Source of the DNA: Myxocyprinus asiaticus
Lineage: Eukaryota > Chordata > Actinopteri > Cypriniformes > Catostomidae
Direction: 5' to 3'
Assembly: GCF_019703515.2 (NCBI RefSeq)
Contig: NC_059372.1
Location: 10,773,492 to 10,837,491, forward strand
Length of the DNA stretch: 64,000 bases
A program made the position numbers and the translations under genes. Within the stretch, counting starts at the first letter, position 1; each line of letters begins with the position of its first letter. Of this stretch, positions 1-12,626 are shown piece after piece. Under the pieces are notes generated by a model. The model was not told where the DNA came from. It searched no databases and saw only the letters and a list, made by a program, of their open reading frames with translations.

Positions 1-230
1 ATATTGCCCCCACAAAGCCCCCCACTGAACATCGAGTCAGTCTGGGATTACATGAAGAGACAGAAGCAATTGAGACAGCCTAAATAGATAGAAGAACTGT
101 GGCGAATTCTCCAAGAAGCTTGGAACATCCTATCTGCCAACAACCAAGAAAAACTGTGTCCAGGTGTACCTAGGAGAACTGGTGCTGTTTTAAAGGCAAA
201 GGTGGTCACACCGAATATTGATTTAGCTTT
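1..230 (+). mobile_element. Tc1-like transposon remnant (3' end of transposase)
   Basis: The first bases translate in frame 2 to a peptide containing VWDYMKRQK and then, after a TAG, EELWRILQEAW. This matches the C-terminal tail that follows the last catalytic Glu in Tc1-type transposases (an E..W..M/L pattern, then a helix beginning EELW). It is cut off by the window edge, so the catalytic residues are not visible. No terminal inverted repeat is recognisable at the right end. The nonsense codon shows that it is dead. The family assignment rests only on this C-terminal pattern. Confidence 0.55.
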
Positions 231-448
231 TTTATGTTCACTGGACTTGTATGAGATTAAGTGATAAATGAAAACTATTTATGGCAATTCTGAGTCACTA
301 GTTTCCATTCAATGACAGTGTTTTTTTGTTTTTTTTTGTTTTTTTTTACTGACAAGTTCCAAAAAGCACAAAAAAACAAAACAAAGAATATTAGTAAATA
401 ATCACTAAAATTTCAATCCGTTCCTCACACAAAACTATAGTACGTTGT

Positions 449-640
449 ATGACCTCAAAAGTCTTGGAACATAACATACAAGTCATATGGGTTACTTTTA
501 TGTTTTTCTTTTTTTTGTTGTTTTGTCCTTTTTGGAGCTTGACAGCCATGGTCACTATGAACTGTCATTATATGGAACAAACCTGCATGTACATTTTTAA
601 AATGTTCTCCTTTTTTCTGTTCTGTAGCAAACAGGCTTGG
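449..640 (+). repeat. Partial copy of the cyprinid fold-back MITE (agttcaccc type)
   Basis: The stretch 'ttggagcttgacagccatgg' followed by 'cactatgaactgtcattata' is the central part of a repeat that recurs here at about 21090, 59030 and 61420. Only one arm is present. Open frames across it are fortuitous. Confidence 0.55.
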
Positions 641-995
641 GGTTTTTACTTCCTTTATATTTTTCATCATTTTTAAATCACATTTTTGCCTTCGGTAATT
701 CATTTTAAATGGTTCTCCAGTGTGACAAATGAATTTTTGACTAATGTAGTCTCTCCATTTATATGATGTCATAAAACTTGCATGCATAATAATTCAGAAA
801 GAATTGGAAAAATGCCATTTAAAATAGTCTTAAAAGAAGTATATCATGTCAAACTGCAGGATACTTCTTCTGCAGTCCGCAAAGCTTGACAATCCAATTC
901 CAGCAGTCATGGTGTCATTAAAACTATTGTCTTCTTAATTCTTCAAGGCAAGCAGAGTTTGACCCCAGTGCCTCATGTCATTTCTCTCATTCCAG
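641..995. other. Intron-like unique DNA
   Basis: AT-rich with no gene or clear repeat. The last 20 bases form a pyrimidine-rich tract ending in AG (tttctctcattccag), which is why the following stretch is called a candidate exon. Confidence 0.3.
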
Positions 996-1066
996 TTGTC
1001 ATAGAAGATGACAGAATCGATGAAGTTCTGAATAACACAGCAGAGAAGACATCGGCAGGAGTGTAA
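996..1066 (+). CDS. Candidate terminal coding exon of an unidentified gene
   Basis: After a good 3' splice site (ttctctcattccag) two bases finish a split codon. A frame of 22 codons follows, beginning VIEDDRIDEVL and ending EKTSAGV, then TAA at 1064-1066. The peptide is acidic and helical in character, like the C-terminal tail of a cytosolic protein. I do not recognise the gene. The rest of it would lie left of the window. About 950 bases of AT-rich DNA without obvious repeats follow, with an ATTAAA at 1996-2001, as expected for a 3' UTR. The exon is short, so chance cannot be excluded. Confidence 0.4.
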
Positions 1067-2020
1067 TGCTCAAGGACGTTGTTAAAGAGGCAGAAAAGCG
1101 CGGGTTATATGCATTCTGCATCAAAAGCACTTTGCAGTCCCTCTCAGTATGGGTTGAATTTCACGGTACCGCAGCAGGTGAGGAGAAGTCCATGCTGCAG
1201 GCAATCCAAATAGAGAAAGAAACCTGCTTTCTCTTTTTAAGGGCATGTTTAATCTCCCCTCTTTTAAAGTGACATCTTACTCCGGACATAAATGTCCTAT
1301 GTTGTTTAATACATGTGGAGTTGGTCTGTAGTGGTCACGATTCCATTAATATTGTGAGAGGAATGCATTGATTTCACAAGCACAAATTTAACAACTTTTG
1401 TTCTTTATTTTGCTCTGAGACTGAGCACTTGGTTTTTCTGTATATTTTGTGTGCAATGAAAGTGAGACTTGATGTTTTTCACTTTAAATATCCTAATTAT
1501 AATCTTTTGGATACCATTTTTGTTCCTGAAGAGCTGATGAACACAGCAAATGATTTTTATGATGATGAACGAGGAAAGACTACTTTTTAAGTCATTTTTT
1601 AATGTTGCATATTGTAAGTTTTGATGTGGCTGCAAAACTGCCTGCTTTAGCCTGAGGTAAAAAGCTTATTTTTATATCAAGGAGCTATTTCTATAGTCGT
1701 AGCACTTTCAAATGTGGTTGTCAGTACTCTCAGCTGAATGGAATATGATCACGTTTGTGCCAAATATCTAATATATATTGTGCAAAATATGCCAGTCAAC
1801 TTGTGTTTCTGTTTACCCAAGTAATGTGAAGTTTTTCAGGCCTGCCTCTCATAAATGTTCCAGGGTTTTTCTAACAGCTTTTTGCATGAGATGGGCACAA
1901 ACGCCTCTTTCTTTGGCAGTGAAACTGGAATATTGTATATGTTGCACTTCTCTATACTGTTAAACAGGGCTATATCTGCAATGAAATGTATGAACATTAA
2001 AATGTGACTACTTAACAAAG
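1067..2020 (+). other. Possible 3' UTR of the preceding exon
   Basis: AT-rich, non-coding and free of the repeat families that crowd the rest of the window. ATTAAA at 1996-2001 could serve as a polyadenylation signal. This is inferred from position only. Confidence 0.3.
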
Positions 2021-2189
2021 GTCTTCAAATAACTCCTTACTGTGTGCTATGTGACATTTCTTCCAAGTGTGGAAGATCAGCCTTGTTTAATCAATTGTAA
2101 TGTGAGCAATTACAGTAGTAACCAAATTTTAAAAAGCAACTATTTGAGCAATTAATGTAAAAAAGTTCCGTTGTTAATCGGCCTCATCT

Positions 2190-2787
2190 TAAAGGAATAT
2201 TCCGGGTTCAATACTGTTTAAGCTCAATCAACAGCATTTGTGGCATAATGTTGATTAACACAAAAATTATTTCAACTCTTCCATCTTTTTCTTAAAAAAA
2301 AAAAAAAAAAAAAAAAAAATCAAGGTTGCAGTAAGGCACTTACAATGGAAGTGAATGGGGCCAATTTTTTGAGTGTTTACATGCAGAAATGTGAAACTTA
2401 TAATTGTATAAAAGCACTTATATTAACTCTTCTGTTAAAACTTGTGTATTATTTGAGCTGTAAAGTTGTTTAAATAATTTTTATGGTTGTTTTGGGTTAA
2501 CATTGTCATGGCAATGAAGTTGTAAAATTGGGTATAACTTCACAGAAAAAGTTAGTAAGCGATTTAATCACACTAAAAGCATGTTAACACGCATATTGTT
2601 TACATCTATGGTTATACTTTTTTAATGTTTACAGATTGGCCCCATTACATCCATTGTAAGTGCTTCACTGCAAACCAGATTTTTGTTTTTTATAGAAATG
2701 TCTAAATTAATTTTTGTAGTAATCAACATTATACCCCAAATGCTATCGATTGAGCTTAACTAGTATTAAACCCTGAATATTCCTTTA
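2190..2787. mobile_element. Fold-back MITE with 'taaaggaatattc' ends
   Basis: The left end reads taaaggaatattccgggttc and the right end is its reverse complement (aaccctgaatattccttta). The inverted similarity continues inward ('ttgattaacac', 'tacaatggaagtgaatgggg' against 'ggccccattacatccattgt'). The whole is a long imperfect palindrome without coding capacity. A poly-A run of about 29 bases lies at 2292-2320. Related copies occur at 33652 and 53332. The superfamily is not identifiable from the ends. Confidence 0.75.
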
Positions 2788-2919
2788 AAATAATTAGTTC
2801 AACCCAAAATGAAAGATTCAGCATCATTTATTCACCCTAATGCACTAAAAAAACAGCTCTTTGGCTGAACTTGATTCAGTCGTGGACAGTGGTTCCACAT
2901 AACTGAAATTAGTTTTCTT

Positions 2920-3354
2920 TTTTTTTTTTTTTTTTTTAACCCCCTTTTCTCCCAATTTGAAATGCCCAAGTCCCACTACTTAGTAGGTCCTCGTGATGGC
3001 GCGGTTACCCACCTCAGTCTGGATGGCGGAGGACAAGTCTCAGTTGCCTCCGCTTCTGAGACCGTCAATCCGCGCATCTTCTCACGTGGCTCGTCGTGCA
3101 TGACACTGCGGAGACTCCACATGTGGAGGCTCATGCTACACTCCGCAATCCACGCACAACTTACCACATGCTCCACTGAGAGCAAGAACCACTAATCGCG
3201 ACCACGAGGAGGTTACACAATGTGACTCTACCCTCCCTAGCAACCGGGCCAATTTGGTTGCTTAGGAGACCTGGCTGGAGTCACTCAGCACACCCTGGAT
3301 TCGAACTCGCGACTCCAGGTGTGGTAGTCAGCGTCAATACTCGCTGAGCTACCC
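2920..3354 (-). mobile_element. tRNA-derived SINE, full length, minus strand
   Basis: Read on the minus strand it begins ggggtagctcagcgagtatt (tRNA-like head with A box). A B box, GAGTTCGAATCC, lies at 3297-3308. A body with 'gcaaccaaattggcccggtt' follows, and the element ends in a poly-A tail seen here as T's at 2918-2938. It is flanked by a 17-bp target-site duplication with one mismatch (2903-2919 and 3355-3371). This shows retroposition by LINE-type machinery. The family is widespread in ostariophysan fish. RNA polymerase III would drive it from the internal A and B boxes. Confidence 0.88.
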
Positions 3355-3371
3355 CTGAAATGAGTTTTCTT

Positions 3372-4522
3372 AACTTAAAATTACTAAGAAATCTTAACAA
3401 AGAACCTAGTTGGACTTGGTAAACCCAACAAAATTAGACGTGTCAATGTAACTCAAATAAATATATTTTATTTATTTATATATTAACTAGTGAAAGTGAA
3501 TGTTAGCATGCTAAATACATGCTGATTGGAAGCACTACAGAGTGTAGTTTAGTTTAACTATGCAATGGTTAGCACAGCTATTGCTTGATGAAGCAAGCAA
3601 TCAGTTTCACATACAACATCTACCTGTCCTCATCATTACTCAAGCAGAATTTTAGAGCTACACAACGAAAGCATACAGGGACCAAGAGCTGTTGAGCAAA
3701 GGACAAAAAAGTGCCATAAAAGCAATCCCTACAACTTTGCACTACTGTATATTCATACTTTGCACCTTAGAATCCAAAACGAGACACGCGAGAACTAATG
3801 CAATTTGGCATCATTGATGCCATATTGAATAAGATTTGGGAGCTACGGTAAAGGGGAAGATTATAAAGCCCATTCACACACACATATGCAGCAACAAAGC
3901 TACATGATCTCATTCAAATTCAAATTTGAATGAGTTGGCGACTTCTGTCGACATGAGCGACCGTTGGTGACTAGATGTGGCCGTGTCCACCAACTTCAGA
4001 AAGTTGAGAAAAGTTCAACTGCAAATGAGAAGCAACTTTTGACAGTCACAACCAATAGGAGTGAAGAGGATGTCACTGGAGCTCATGTCATCCGTCTCCT
4101 GTGAGATAATAGCATCGAGTGCTGGTAAGATGGAGAAGTTTATGTGAGTGATTTCACCACATACAGTACATGGACCACATAGCGTTGCTATGGTGTTCTA
4201 GCTAGTTGCTAGTGTGCCAGACTGACAGACAAGTTCTTTTAACTTAAAAGTTTTATGTAAACTCGTTACCATAAAAGATAATTTTTCTGAGGTAAAGAAT
4301 ATGCATTGACTCAACTTAATTTAGTTGAGTTATCTTTCTGCTTTGACTCAAGTTACATTAATAAAAGAAAAATTTCAACTGAAGAAATCTTGTTGAGATT
4401 TAAGTAATGTGGACTTGACCTGTTTAGTTCTAACTAACTAAATATGATTAATTAATTACATTTGTTTTTAGTACTGTTGTTGGCAAATCACCAACATTCA
4501 ATATTTATTAGTTAATTAAGCT
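3372..4522. other. Non-coding, AT-rich repetitive DNA
   Basis: No gene is seen. The segment has scattered 'ttaacttaaa' and 'caacttaa' words that also recur after the next SINE (4736-4940). This suggests an older repeat into which the SINE at 4523 inserted. Confidence 0.4.
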
Positions 4523-4735
4523 GGGGGCCTGGGTAGCTCAGTGAGTATTGACACTGACTACCACCCCTGGAGTCACGAGTTCGAATCCAGGGTGTGCTGA
4601 GTGACTCCAGCCATGTCTCCTAAGCAACCAAATTGGTCCGGTTGCTAGGTAGGGTGGAGTCACATGGGGTAACCTCCTCGTGGTCACAATTAGTGGTTAT
4701 CACTCTCAGTGGGGCACGAGCCTGGCTCCGAATGT
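4523..4735 (+). mobile_element. tRNA-derived SINE, 3'-truncated, plus strand
   Basis: Same family as the copy at 2920-3354. It has ggtagctcagtgag (A-box region) at about 4532 and a B box, GAGTTCGAATCC, at 4577-4588, followed by 'gcaaccaaattggtccggtt'. Only the tRNA head and the first half of the body are present; the second half and the poly-A tail are missing. Confidence 0.8.
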
Positions 4736-5049
4736 AGTTGATTCAACATATGTTTTTGAGTTGAGGTGGCAAATGCACTTGTTCATTCAACTTAAGTATA
4801 CAAATTGTTACAATAACTTAATATGTTAAGTTGACATTAAAGTTTTAAGTTGTGTCAGCTCAAAAAAGCACTAATGGACTAAAACAAACTCAGATAAACC
4901 GATTGAACTAAAAAAAACTTTTCCAGTAGAATTAGAGAAATCATGAAAATCATCCACCTAACTCAAAACACATAAGTAATGGAAGTAATGTTAGGTTTTA
5001 TGTTTATTGTACTCAATTTATCTGTGTTAAAACAACATCAGAGATAACA
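4736..5049. other. Non-coding AT-rich DNA
   Basis: Contains 'aagttgacattaaagtttta'-like words shared with the stretch left of the SINE. No gene is seen. Confidence 0.35.
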
Positions 5050-5083
5050 GTCAGACAGACAGACAGACAGACAGACTGATAGA

Positions 5084-5119
<36 letters not shown>

Positions 5120-5158
5120 TAGACTGACTGATTGACTGACTGACTGACTGACTGACTG
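5050..5158. repeat. Compound tetranucleotide microsatellite (GACA/GATA/GACT)
   Basis: Runs of agac, agat, agac and then gact follow one another for about 110 bases with few interruptions. It is a likely length-polymorphic locus. Confidence 0.93.
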
Positions 5159-5263
5159 AAAAACATACGTAAAAAAAACGTAATTCCGATCAGTTAGAAT
5201 ACACATATTTATGATTGATAATTTTGGTCTTGGTTTAGGGAGTTTGGTTTAGATTTACAATTA

Positions 5264-6360
5264 TCAAGTCAAGTCATTTTTATTTGTATAGCGCTTTTCA
5301 CAACACACATCGTTTCAAAGCAGATTTACAGAAAATCATGCTTTAACAGAAAAGGAAACGGTATAGAGTCATCATTGTGTAATTGTAAATTGTGTATAAA
5401 AATAAATAATTAAATAGTTAAATAATAATTGTATTTAGAACCCCAGTGAGCAAGCCGAAGGCGACTGTGTCAAGGAACACAAAACTCCTTAAGATGTTGG
5501 TTAATAGAGAAAAATAACCTTGGGAGAAACCAGGATCACCATTGGGGCCAGTTCCCTTCTGGCTAAACAGCATGAATATAATGCCAGTATTAGTTATTTG
5601 TGTGCAGTGCAAGTCATGGTTTAAAATTTTTAAACTAAGTGTTAAGGTCCAGTGTTTAAACAAAGATTTTTTATGAACTGTAAGAATAATGACTAATGTC
5701 TTTGAAGTCCATCCTGGATTAACTGCAGGTGTTCACATAGATGCATTGTCCTTTGTTAGTTGGCTGATGAAGGCTTTTGTTGGCAATTAATTGATAGTCT
5801 ATGTATTACATTTCAAGAGTGTAGTCCATCAATAAACAAAGGTGATGCAGGCAGATATCAATGAGGTGCATCACAGTTCAACCGGCAGGTCATTTTGGTG
5901 AGGTTCGGTGGGGTCCATCCTGAATCCAAGGTTCAGGCAGTGGCATATGAAGTATCCAATGTCTTACAGTTAGAGTTGGCATCAGTTCATCCTCTGAAGT
6001 CCATCATAAAAGACTGAACTGATGTCTGGCTAGCACCGGCTGTAGTTTGTCATCATCACTCAGCGACACGTAGCAGTGGAGTCTGACACCAGGCAGGAAC
6101 GGAGCTGGATCTGGCCGGCTCTGGTAACCTCGGAATATGAATCCCGGTTGAGACAGGGAAACAAATAGAATAATATTAGCATAGATGCCATTCATTCATT
6201 TTAAAGTTCTTGGGACATATCCTGAGGATAGCGAGGAGTTAATATTAAGAAGAGGTTCTGAGATTACAGGGAATACCTCTTTTAAGAGCTTAGTTGGTAT
6301 TGGATCTAAAATACATGTTGTGGCTTTTGATTTTCTGATAAGTTTTGTTAGCTCCTGGAC
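5264..6360 (-). mobile_element. L2-type LINE, 3' portion (RT start plus 3' UTR)
   Basis: On the minus strand the segment begins inside ORF2 at the start of the reverse transcriptase domain. It then passes directly into non-coding 3' sequence ending in gcgctatacaaataaaaatg followed by the short tandem tail acttgacttga. Such a tail, with a hairpin-like 'gcgctatacaaataaa' before it, is characteristic of fish L2 LINEs. Most of the RT is missing by internal deletion. The element continues at 11154-13863, the intervening 4.8 kb being a later L1 insertion. Confidence 0.72.
6185..6360 (-). pseudogene. L2 ORF2 fragment, N-terminal edge of reverse transcriptase
   Basis: The minus-strand translation contains KLIRKSKATTCILDPIPTKL followed by LKEVFPVISEPL and GYVPRTLK. 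This is the well-conserved entry to the RT domain of L2/CR1 LINEs (the 'DPIP..LLKE' block). After GYVPRTLK the coding sequence stops and 3' UTR-like DNA begins, so the palm, including the catalytic YxDD, is absent. The fragment would directly follow the linker encoded at 11157 if the L1 between them were removed. Confidence 0.72.
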
Positions 6361-6470
6361 TTTTGTGCGCTCCTTCTAACTTTTCACTTCTCTTCAAACC
6401 TCACTGTTTTTAGTTTTCTCCAGGCAGCTTTTGTTTGTTAACAGTTTCTAGAATTTTAATCTCGCACAAA

Positions 6471-7257
6471 ATGTCTAAGGGAAGGGGCAAACAGGTGGAA
6501 AAGGATCTAGAAGCTACTTCATCGGCTGGGGCTAGCGTAACGCTAGCTGAAATTAGCGCCCCGCATGACAAGCTCAGAGCCTCTCTTGCCGCGGACTTCA
6601 AAACCTCTTTTGAGAGCTTGGCAACTAAATTAGACAATATTCAATCCATGGTTGCAGTTCACGTTCAACGCATCTGATCCCTCGAGTCTGGCATTATGGA
6701 GGTGGGCCAATGCCTCGAGCAGCTTGAGGCCACATGTCCTGGGCTTCAAAATGATAACAAGTGGCTGTAGGCTAAAGTTTCAGACCTTGAGGGTCATAGC
6801 CGATGGCAGAATGTTCGTATTGTGGGCTTACCTGAGTCCATCAATGGTCCATGTTGAGGTTTTCGGCCTTCAGGTTCTATCTTCGCCACCAGAGTTGGAC
6901 ATAGCTCACCGAAGCCTCGCACCCAAACCCACCTCAGGGCAGAGACCGCAACCTGTCGTTTTGCGATTTCATCTCTTCCAAGTGAAGGATATGGTCATTC
7001 GCGAGTCTTGCAAAAAAGGTGATTTGTCATATCAAGGACACATTATCTGAATCTTCAAAGATTACAGCCCCGATGTTCTGAAGCTGCATGCCGAGTTCAA
7101 AGATGCTATGGCGGAACTTTACAAACGAGGATTCAAGCCTGCTCTTCTCTTCCCAGCCAGACTGCGCATTACACTTTCAAACGGTGAGAAAAAATTGTGC
7201 TGTCTGCCACTGAAACCAATAACTTCGTTTGGAGTCTGGACACAGATTAATTTATGT
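6471..7257 (+). pseudogene. L1 ORF1 (coiled-coil, RRM-like nucleic-acid chaperone), broken
   Basis: It starts MSKGRGKQVEKDLEATSSAG after a non-coding leader. A heptad-like region follows (FKTSFESLATKLDNIQSMV, then SLESGIMEVGQCLEQLEATC) with an in-frame TGA at about 6675 between its halves. Next come the RRM-like block (NVRIVGLPES), LSSPPELDIAHRSLAPKP and the C-terminal domain (DVLKLHAEFKDAMAELYKRG). This is the order of 'transposase_22' ORF1 proteins, which coat LINE RNA. At least two frame changes and three stops make it a pseudogene. Confidence 0.75.
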
Positions 7258-7502
7258 TGAAATACTGGACATGGAAAGGAGCTTCAAGTTGATAGGCATT
7301 TGTTTTACTTTGGTGCCTACTTGCAGTTTGCCGGTTTTGTTAGTTTTCTGAGGCCTCTTATTCCCCTCTCCTTTGGCATAATCGCTGGTATGGTTAACCA
7401 AGTTTTTGTTTTCAACATAATGGTTATTTAAATGGGCAAATGTAAAAGTATTACACTGTTCACTTTATTTTATTCTGAATGCTAGCTTTTTGTTAAAGTG
7501 TT

Positions 7503-7735
7503 TGTAATGGGTGAGGATGGGCAAGGAGGAGGCAGGAACCGGCTGAGGAGTCAACGAAACTTTTAATGACATAAATCAACTTAAATACACAGACACACAG
7601 ACAGCGGCCGCTTGTGTCTCTCTCTCTCTTGAACTGGCGCCTCCGGCTCATCTGTATCCCCCTCCCAGCTGATTAAGACAATTCAGCGCCGGGCGTGCGT
7701 CCTCGCGGCCTGGCCACGCCCTCCTCCTCATCACA
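7503..7735 (-). mobile_element. Solo LTR (Gypsy-like), 5-bp target duplication
   Basis: The 233-bp unit starts TGTAATGGG and ends CATCACA on the plus strand. In reverse it starts TGTGATGAGGAGG, contains 'cattaaaagtttcgttg' as a likely polyadenylation region, and ends CCCATTACA. Both flanks are gtgtt (7498-7502 and 7736-7740), a perfect 5-bp duplication typical of LTR element integration. No internal domain remains, so it arose by LTR-LTR recombination. The orientation is inferred from the polyadenylation signal. It differs from the LTRs of the Gypsy element at 13864. Confidence 0.8.
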
Positions 7736-7890
7736 GTGTTCTTGACATTTGTGGAATGTCTCAGAATAGTGTTCTTCACAAAGACATTATAGCTCTTATG
7801 ATACGATAATAGCCATTCATTCTACAGTTTATCTGACTTCTGTATATAGTTTTAAAATGCATCTGCTTTTTAATATTAGTGTTCTATCTA

Positions 7891-9362
<1,472 letters not shown>

Positions 9363-9482
9363 TTGCTGGGGGGTGGTCACATTGGAGTATGTTCATGTTT
9401 ATAATAGTATTTTATGTCTTAAATGAGCAACACAACACCACCTAGGTAAAGTGTAATACATTTCTTAAATTCCTTAAATCAC

Positions 9483-10938
9483 TTGAAACATTTAAATACC
9501 AAAGTAGCATTTATTCAAAAATTTCACCTTAGGCAAGTAGACCACCTAAAGATTAAAAGGTGCTGGGTAGGCCAGCTTTACCACTCCACTTTCCCTAGTA
9601 AGTCATGGGGTGTGGCTATTCTCATTCATAAGTCAGTACCATTTTCCATCTCCAAGGTCATTTTGGACACTAATGGGTGCTTTATTATTCTTACAGGCCA
9701 GATTAATGGAGTTCATTTGGTCCTGGCCAATGTATATGGACCTAATTGGGATAATGAGGCTTTTTTCAAGAATTTTTTGTTCTCGCTCCCTGATTTAAAC
9801 TCTTGCCAACTTATTCTAGGTGGGGATTTCAACTGTTGTTTAGATCCTCTTCTAGACTGCTCTTCTTCTAAACCCTGAGTACAATCTAAATCCTCCAAAA
9901 CAATTCAGCTGTTTATGGAACAATATGCAGTTTCTGATGTCTGCGCTTTTTCAGTTCTAATGCAAAACAGTTTTATTTTTTTCTCCCCCGTTCACCATAC
10001 CTTCTCTCGAATTGATTATTTTCTTTTTGACAATAAGCTGCTTCCAATCGTTTGTGCCTGCATCTACAACCCTATAGTCATCTCAGATCATGCGGCAGTT
10101 ATAGTGGACTTTTCACTTCCTGGTGGGTTAACCTCTAGGTCTCCTTGGCGTTTCAGTTCTTTATTACTTAACAACACAGATTTTGTAAAAGTTATTAACA
10201 ATCGTATTGATCTTTTAACTTCGACAAATGCTTCCCCTGATATTTCAGCTGCTACAATATGGGAAAAATGTAAGGCCTTTTTGAGAGGAGAAATTGTATC
10301 TTATTCAGCCTATCAGAGGAAAAAGGCAACTGAGAGGGACTCCTCTTTATCTAGAACTCTGGAAGAGCTTCAATCCAGTGCTGTGGATTCACCCAGCTCA
10401 GATCTCTATAATAATATTCCTCTTACTAATAAAGCCGAGTTCAATCTGCTAGCAACGAATGAGGCTATTGAAGCCCTACACAAGTCCTGCTATAACTATT
10501 ATGAATTTGGTGATAAATCAAGTAAACTGCTTGCACACCAGCTACGCCAGTCCTTTTCCTTGCATCATATTACTCAAATTTCTACCCCTACTGCCCCTAC
10601 AATCAACCCCCTTAACATTAATGACCAGTTCAGGGATTTCTACATCTCTTTATGTACTTCCAAGAGAACAGCTTATAAGGCTCACTTTGACTGTTTTTAT
10701 GCTCCCTTGATATTCACCCACCATCACATGCACACTGAATAAAGGATGCCCTATATTTTATGAAATTAGAGAAAATTAGATATTCTCTTCACCGGCCTAA
10801 CATTATTTTTACTAACATTTGGCGGCCCTTTCTTGTATATGTTAAAACTCTCCAGCTTGACTCAAACCCACTGTTTGACTCTGACTCCCCATCACCCCCC
10901 ACCCCACCCCACCCGGCATGGATGTTCTTGTTGTTCTT
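9483..10938 (+). pseudogene. L1 ORF2 fragment: AP endonuclease, linker and C-terminal tail
   Basis: The N-terminal part reads like the apurinic-type endonuclease of Tx1-clade L1s: GVAILIHKSVPF, NVYGPNWDN, LGGDFNCCLDP, SRIDYFLFD and ISDHAAVIVDF (the SDH box). The first catalytic box, normally QETH, reads QKFH here. A TGA at 9876-9878 splits the domain. From 9915 a 275-codon frame runs through the linker to FYISLCTS. Then EKIRYSLH and IWRPFLVY, the typical extreme C-terminus of LINE ORF2, follow after only a few codons. The whole reverse transcriptase (about 2 kb) is therefore deleted near 10735-10755. Confidence 0.78.
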
Positions 10939-11156
10939 ATGATGCTTGGACAACATGTTTTATGGTTATTAGACTGCACTCCTTCAAAATACATGTTTAT
11001 AAATTTTTATTTTTATTTATTTATTTTAAAAAAAATTGATTTGTTCTTCTTTGTTTTTGTTGTCTGCTCTTTGCTCTTTCTTCCTTTGTAATGTCTCTTC
11101 CTTTGTAATGTCTCTTTCTGAAAATTCATAAATAATAAAAAAAAGTTTATTCGGTC

Positions 11157-12420
11157 TTCATGACCTATGACAGCGAAGGATTGAAGTTGCTTGTGAGGAA
11201 AATTATGAGACAGTGTTTTCTGAGGTGCTGTGACTGTTGATTGCATAATTCCAATTTTATTTCTGATGATTTCTATTTTATCAGTAAAGAAATTCATGAA
11301 GTCATTACTATTGTGCTGCGATGGAATATCTGGTTCAGTCGAGGCTTTATTCCTAACTAATTTAGTCACAGTACTGAATAAACACCTAGGATTGTTGTGA
11401 TTATTTTCTATGTTTGCTAAAATATGCTGACCTGGCAGCAACAGACACTATCCTTCCATGCACCGTGAAATACCTCAAATTTTTTTATTCTACCACTTGC
11501 GCTTCATTTTCCGAGCTGCCCTCTTGAGAGCATGAGTGTGATCATTGTACCAAGGTGCTAGGTTTTTTTTCTTTAATTTTCTTTAATCGAAGGGGGCGAC
11601 ACTATCAAGAGTGCTAGAGAAGACTGTATTTATATTTTCTGTTATTACATCAAGCTTTTATAGACTTTTTGGCTTACTGAGTATGTGAGACAATTCTGGA
11701 AGATTATTAGTGAAGCTATCTTTAGATTGAGTGACATTAGCTGATCGCAGCAAATAAGAGATGAGGTAATGATCTGAGATGTCATCGCTCTGCGGTAGAA
11801 TTTTTATAGTATCAATATCAACTCCATATGACAGAATTAAATCTAGCGTATGATTATGGCGATTAGTTGGTCCTGTCGCATTTTGTCTGACTCCAAGAGA
11901 GTTGAGAATATCGATAAATGCTAATCCCAGTGTGTCATTTTCATTATCTATGTGAATGGTGAAGTCACCAACAATTAAAGCTCTATCTACATTAACTACA
12001 AGATTTGATAGAAAATTTGCAAATACACCAAGGAAATCAGAATATGGCCCAGGTGATCAATTTACTGTAGCAAGGGCAAAAGACGACAGAGAATTTATTT
12101 ATATCTGACGGTGTCACATTAAGTATTATTACTTCAAAAGACTTAAACTTATATCCTGTCCTCTGAGTAACACCAAAAACTTCACTGCAAATTGTAGCAA
12201 CACCTCCTCGACCCTTCAGATGAGGCTCATGTTTATAACAATAACCTGGGGGAGTAGATTCATTTAAACTAATATATTCATCTGGTTTAAGCCAGGATTC
12301 AGTCAAAGAGAGCACATCCAAATTATGATCTGTAATAATTTCATTTACAATTAATGCTTTGGTTGAAAGATATCTTATGTTTAGTAGCCCTACCTTTATA
12401 TGATATTTATCTTTTTTTCA
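11157..12420 (-). pseudogene. L2 ORF2 N-terminal part: AP endonuclease and linker
   Basis: Minus-strand blocks in order: LLNIRYLSTKALIVNEII, LDVLSLTESWLKPDEYISL (TESWL is the second endonuclease box), GRGGVATI, a GDFTIHIDNENDTLG-like block, SLGVRQNATGPTNRHNHTLD, SDHYLISY (SDH box), and the linker with FMNFFTDKIEIIRNKIG. The frame changes several times and contains stops. The reading ends at VIGHED, where the L1 was inserted. The domain would nick target DNA for target-primed reverse transcription. Confidence 0.72.
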
Positions 12421-12626
12421 AGTTTGACCTTAATCAGATTTTTTTCTAAATGATTTAGTGAGGGGTTTGTGTTTGGTAGTTTGGGGAACAGACACAGTCT
12501 CTATATGATATCTAGATCATACAGTCTCTATGTGTTGTAGTTTATGTGACCTGTGTGACGTCTCAAGGCAGCTAGCAGATGTTCGAATTAACCAGTTTGT
12601 CTGCTTCTTGACCTGGCTCCAGTTAG

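Noticed and set aside
2962..3195. Overlapping open frames on both strands at about 3.0-3.2 kb
   Set aside because: They lie inside the SINE body; GC-rich SINE sequence gives chance frames.
4523..4600. Possible functional tRNA gene
   Set aside because: A and B boxes are present, but no cloverleaf acceptor pairing is seen and the sequence continues into a SINE body.
5050..5158. CRISPR-like regular repeat
   Set aside because: Simple tetranucleotide microsatellite without spacers, in a vertebrate genome.
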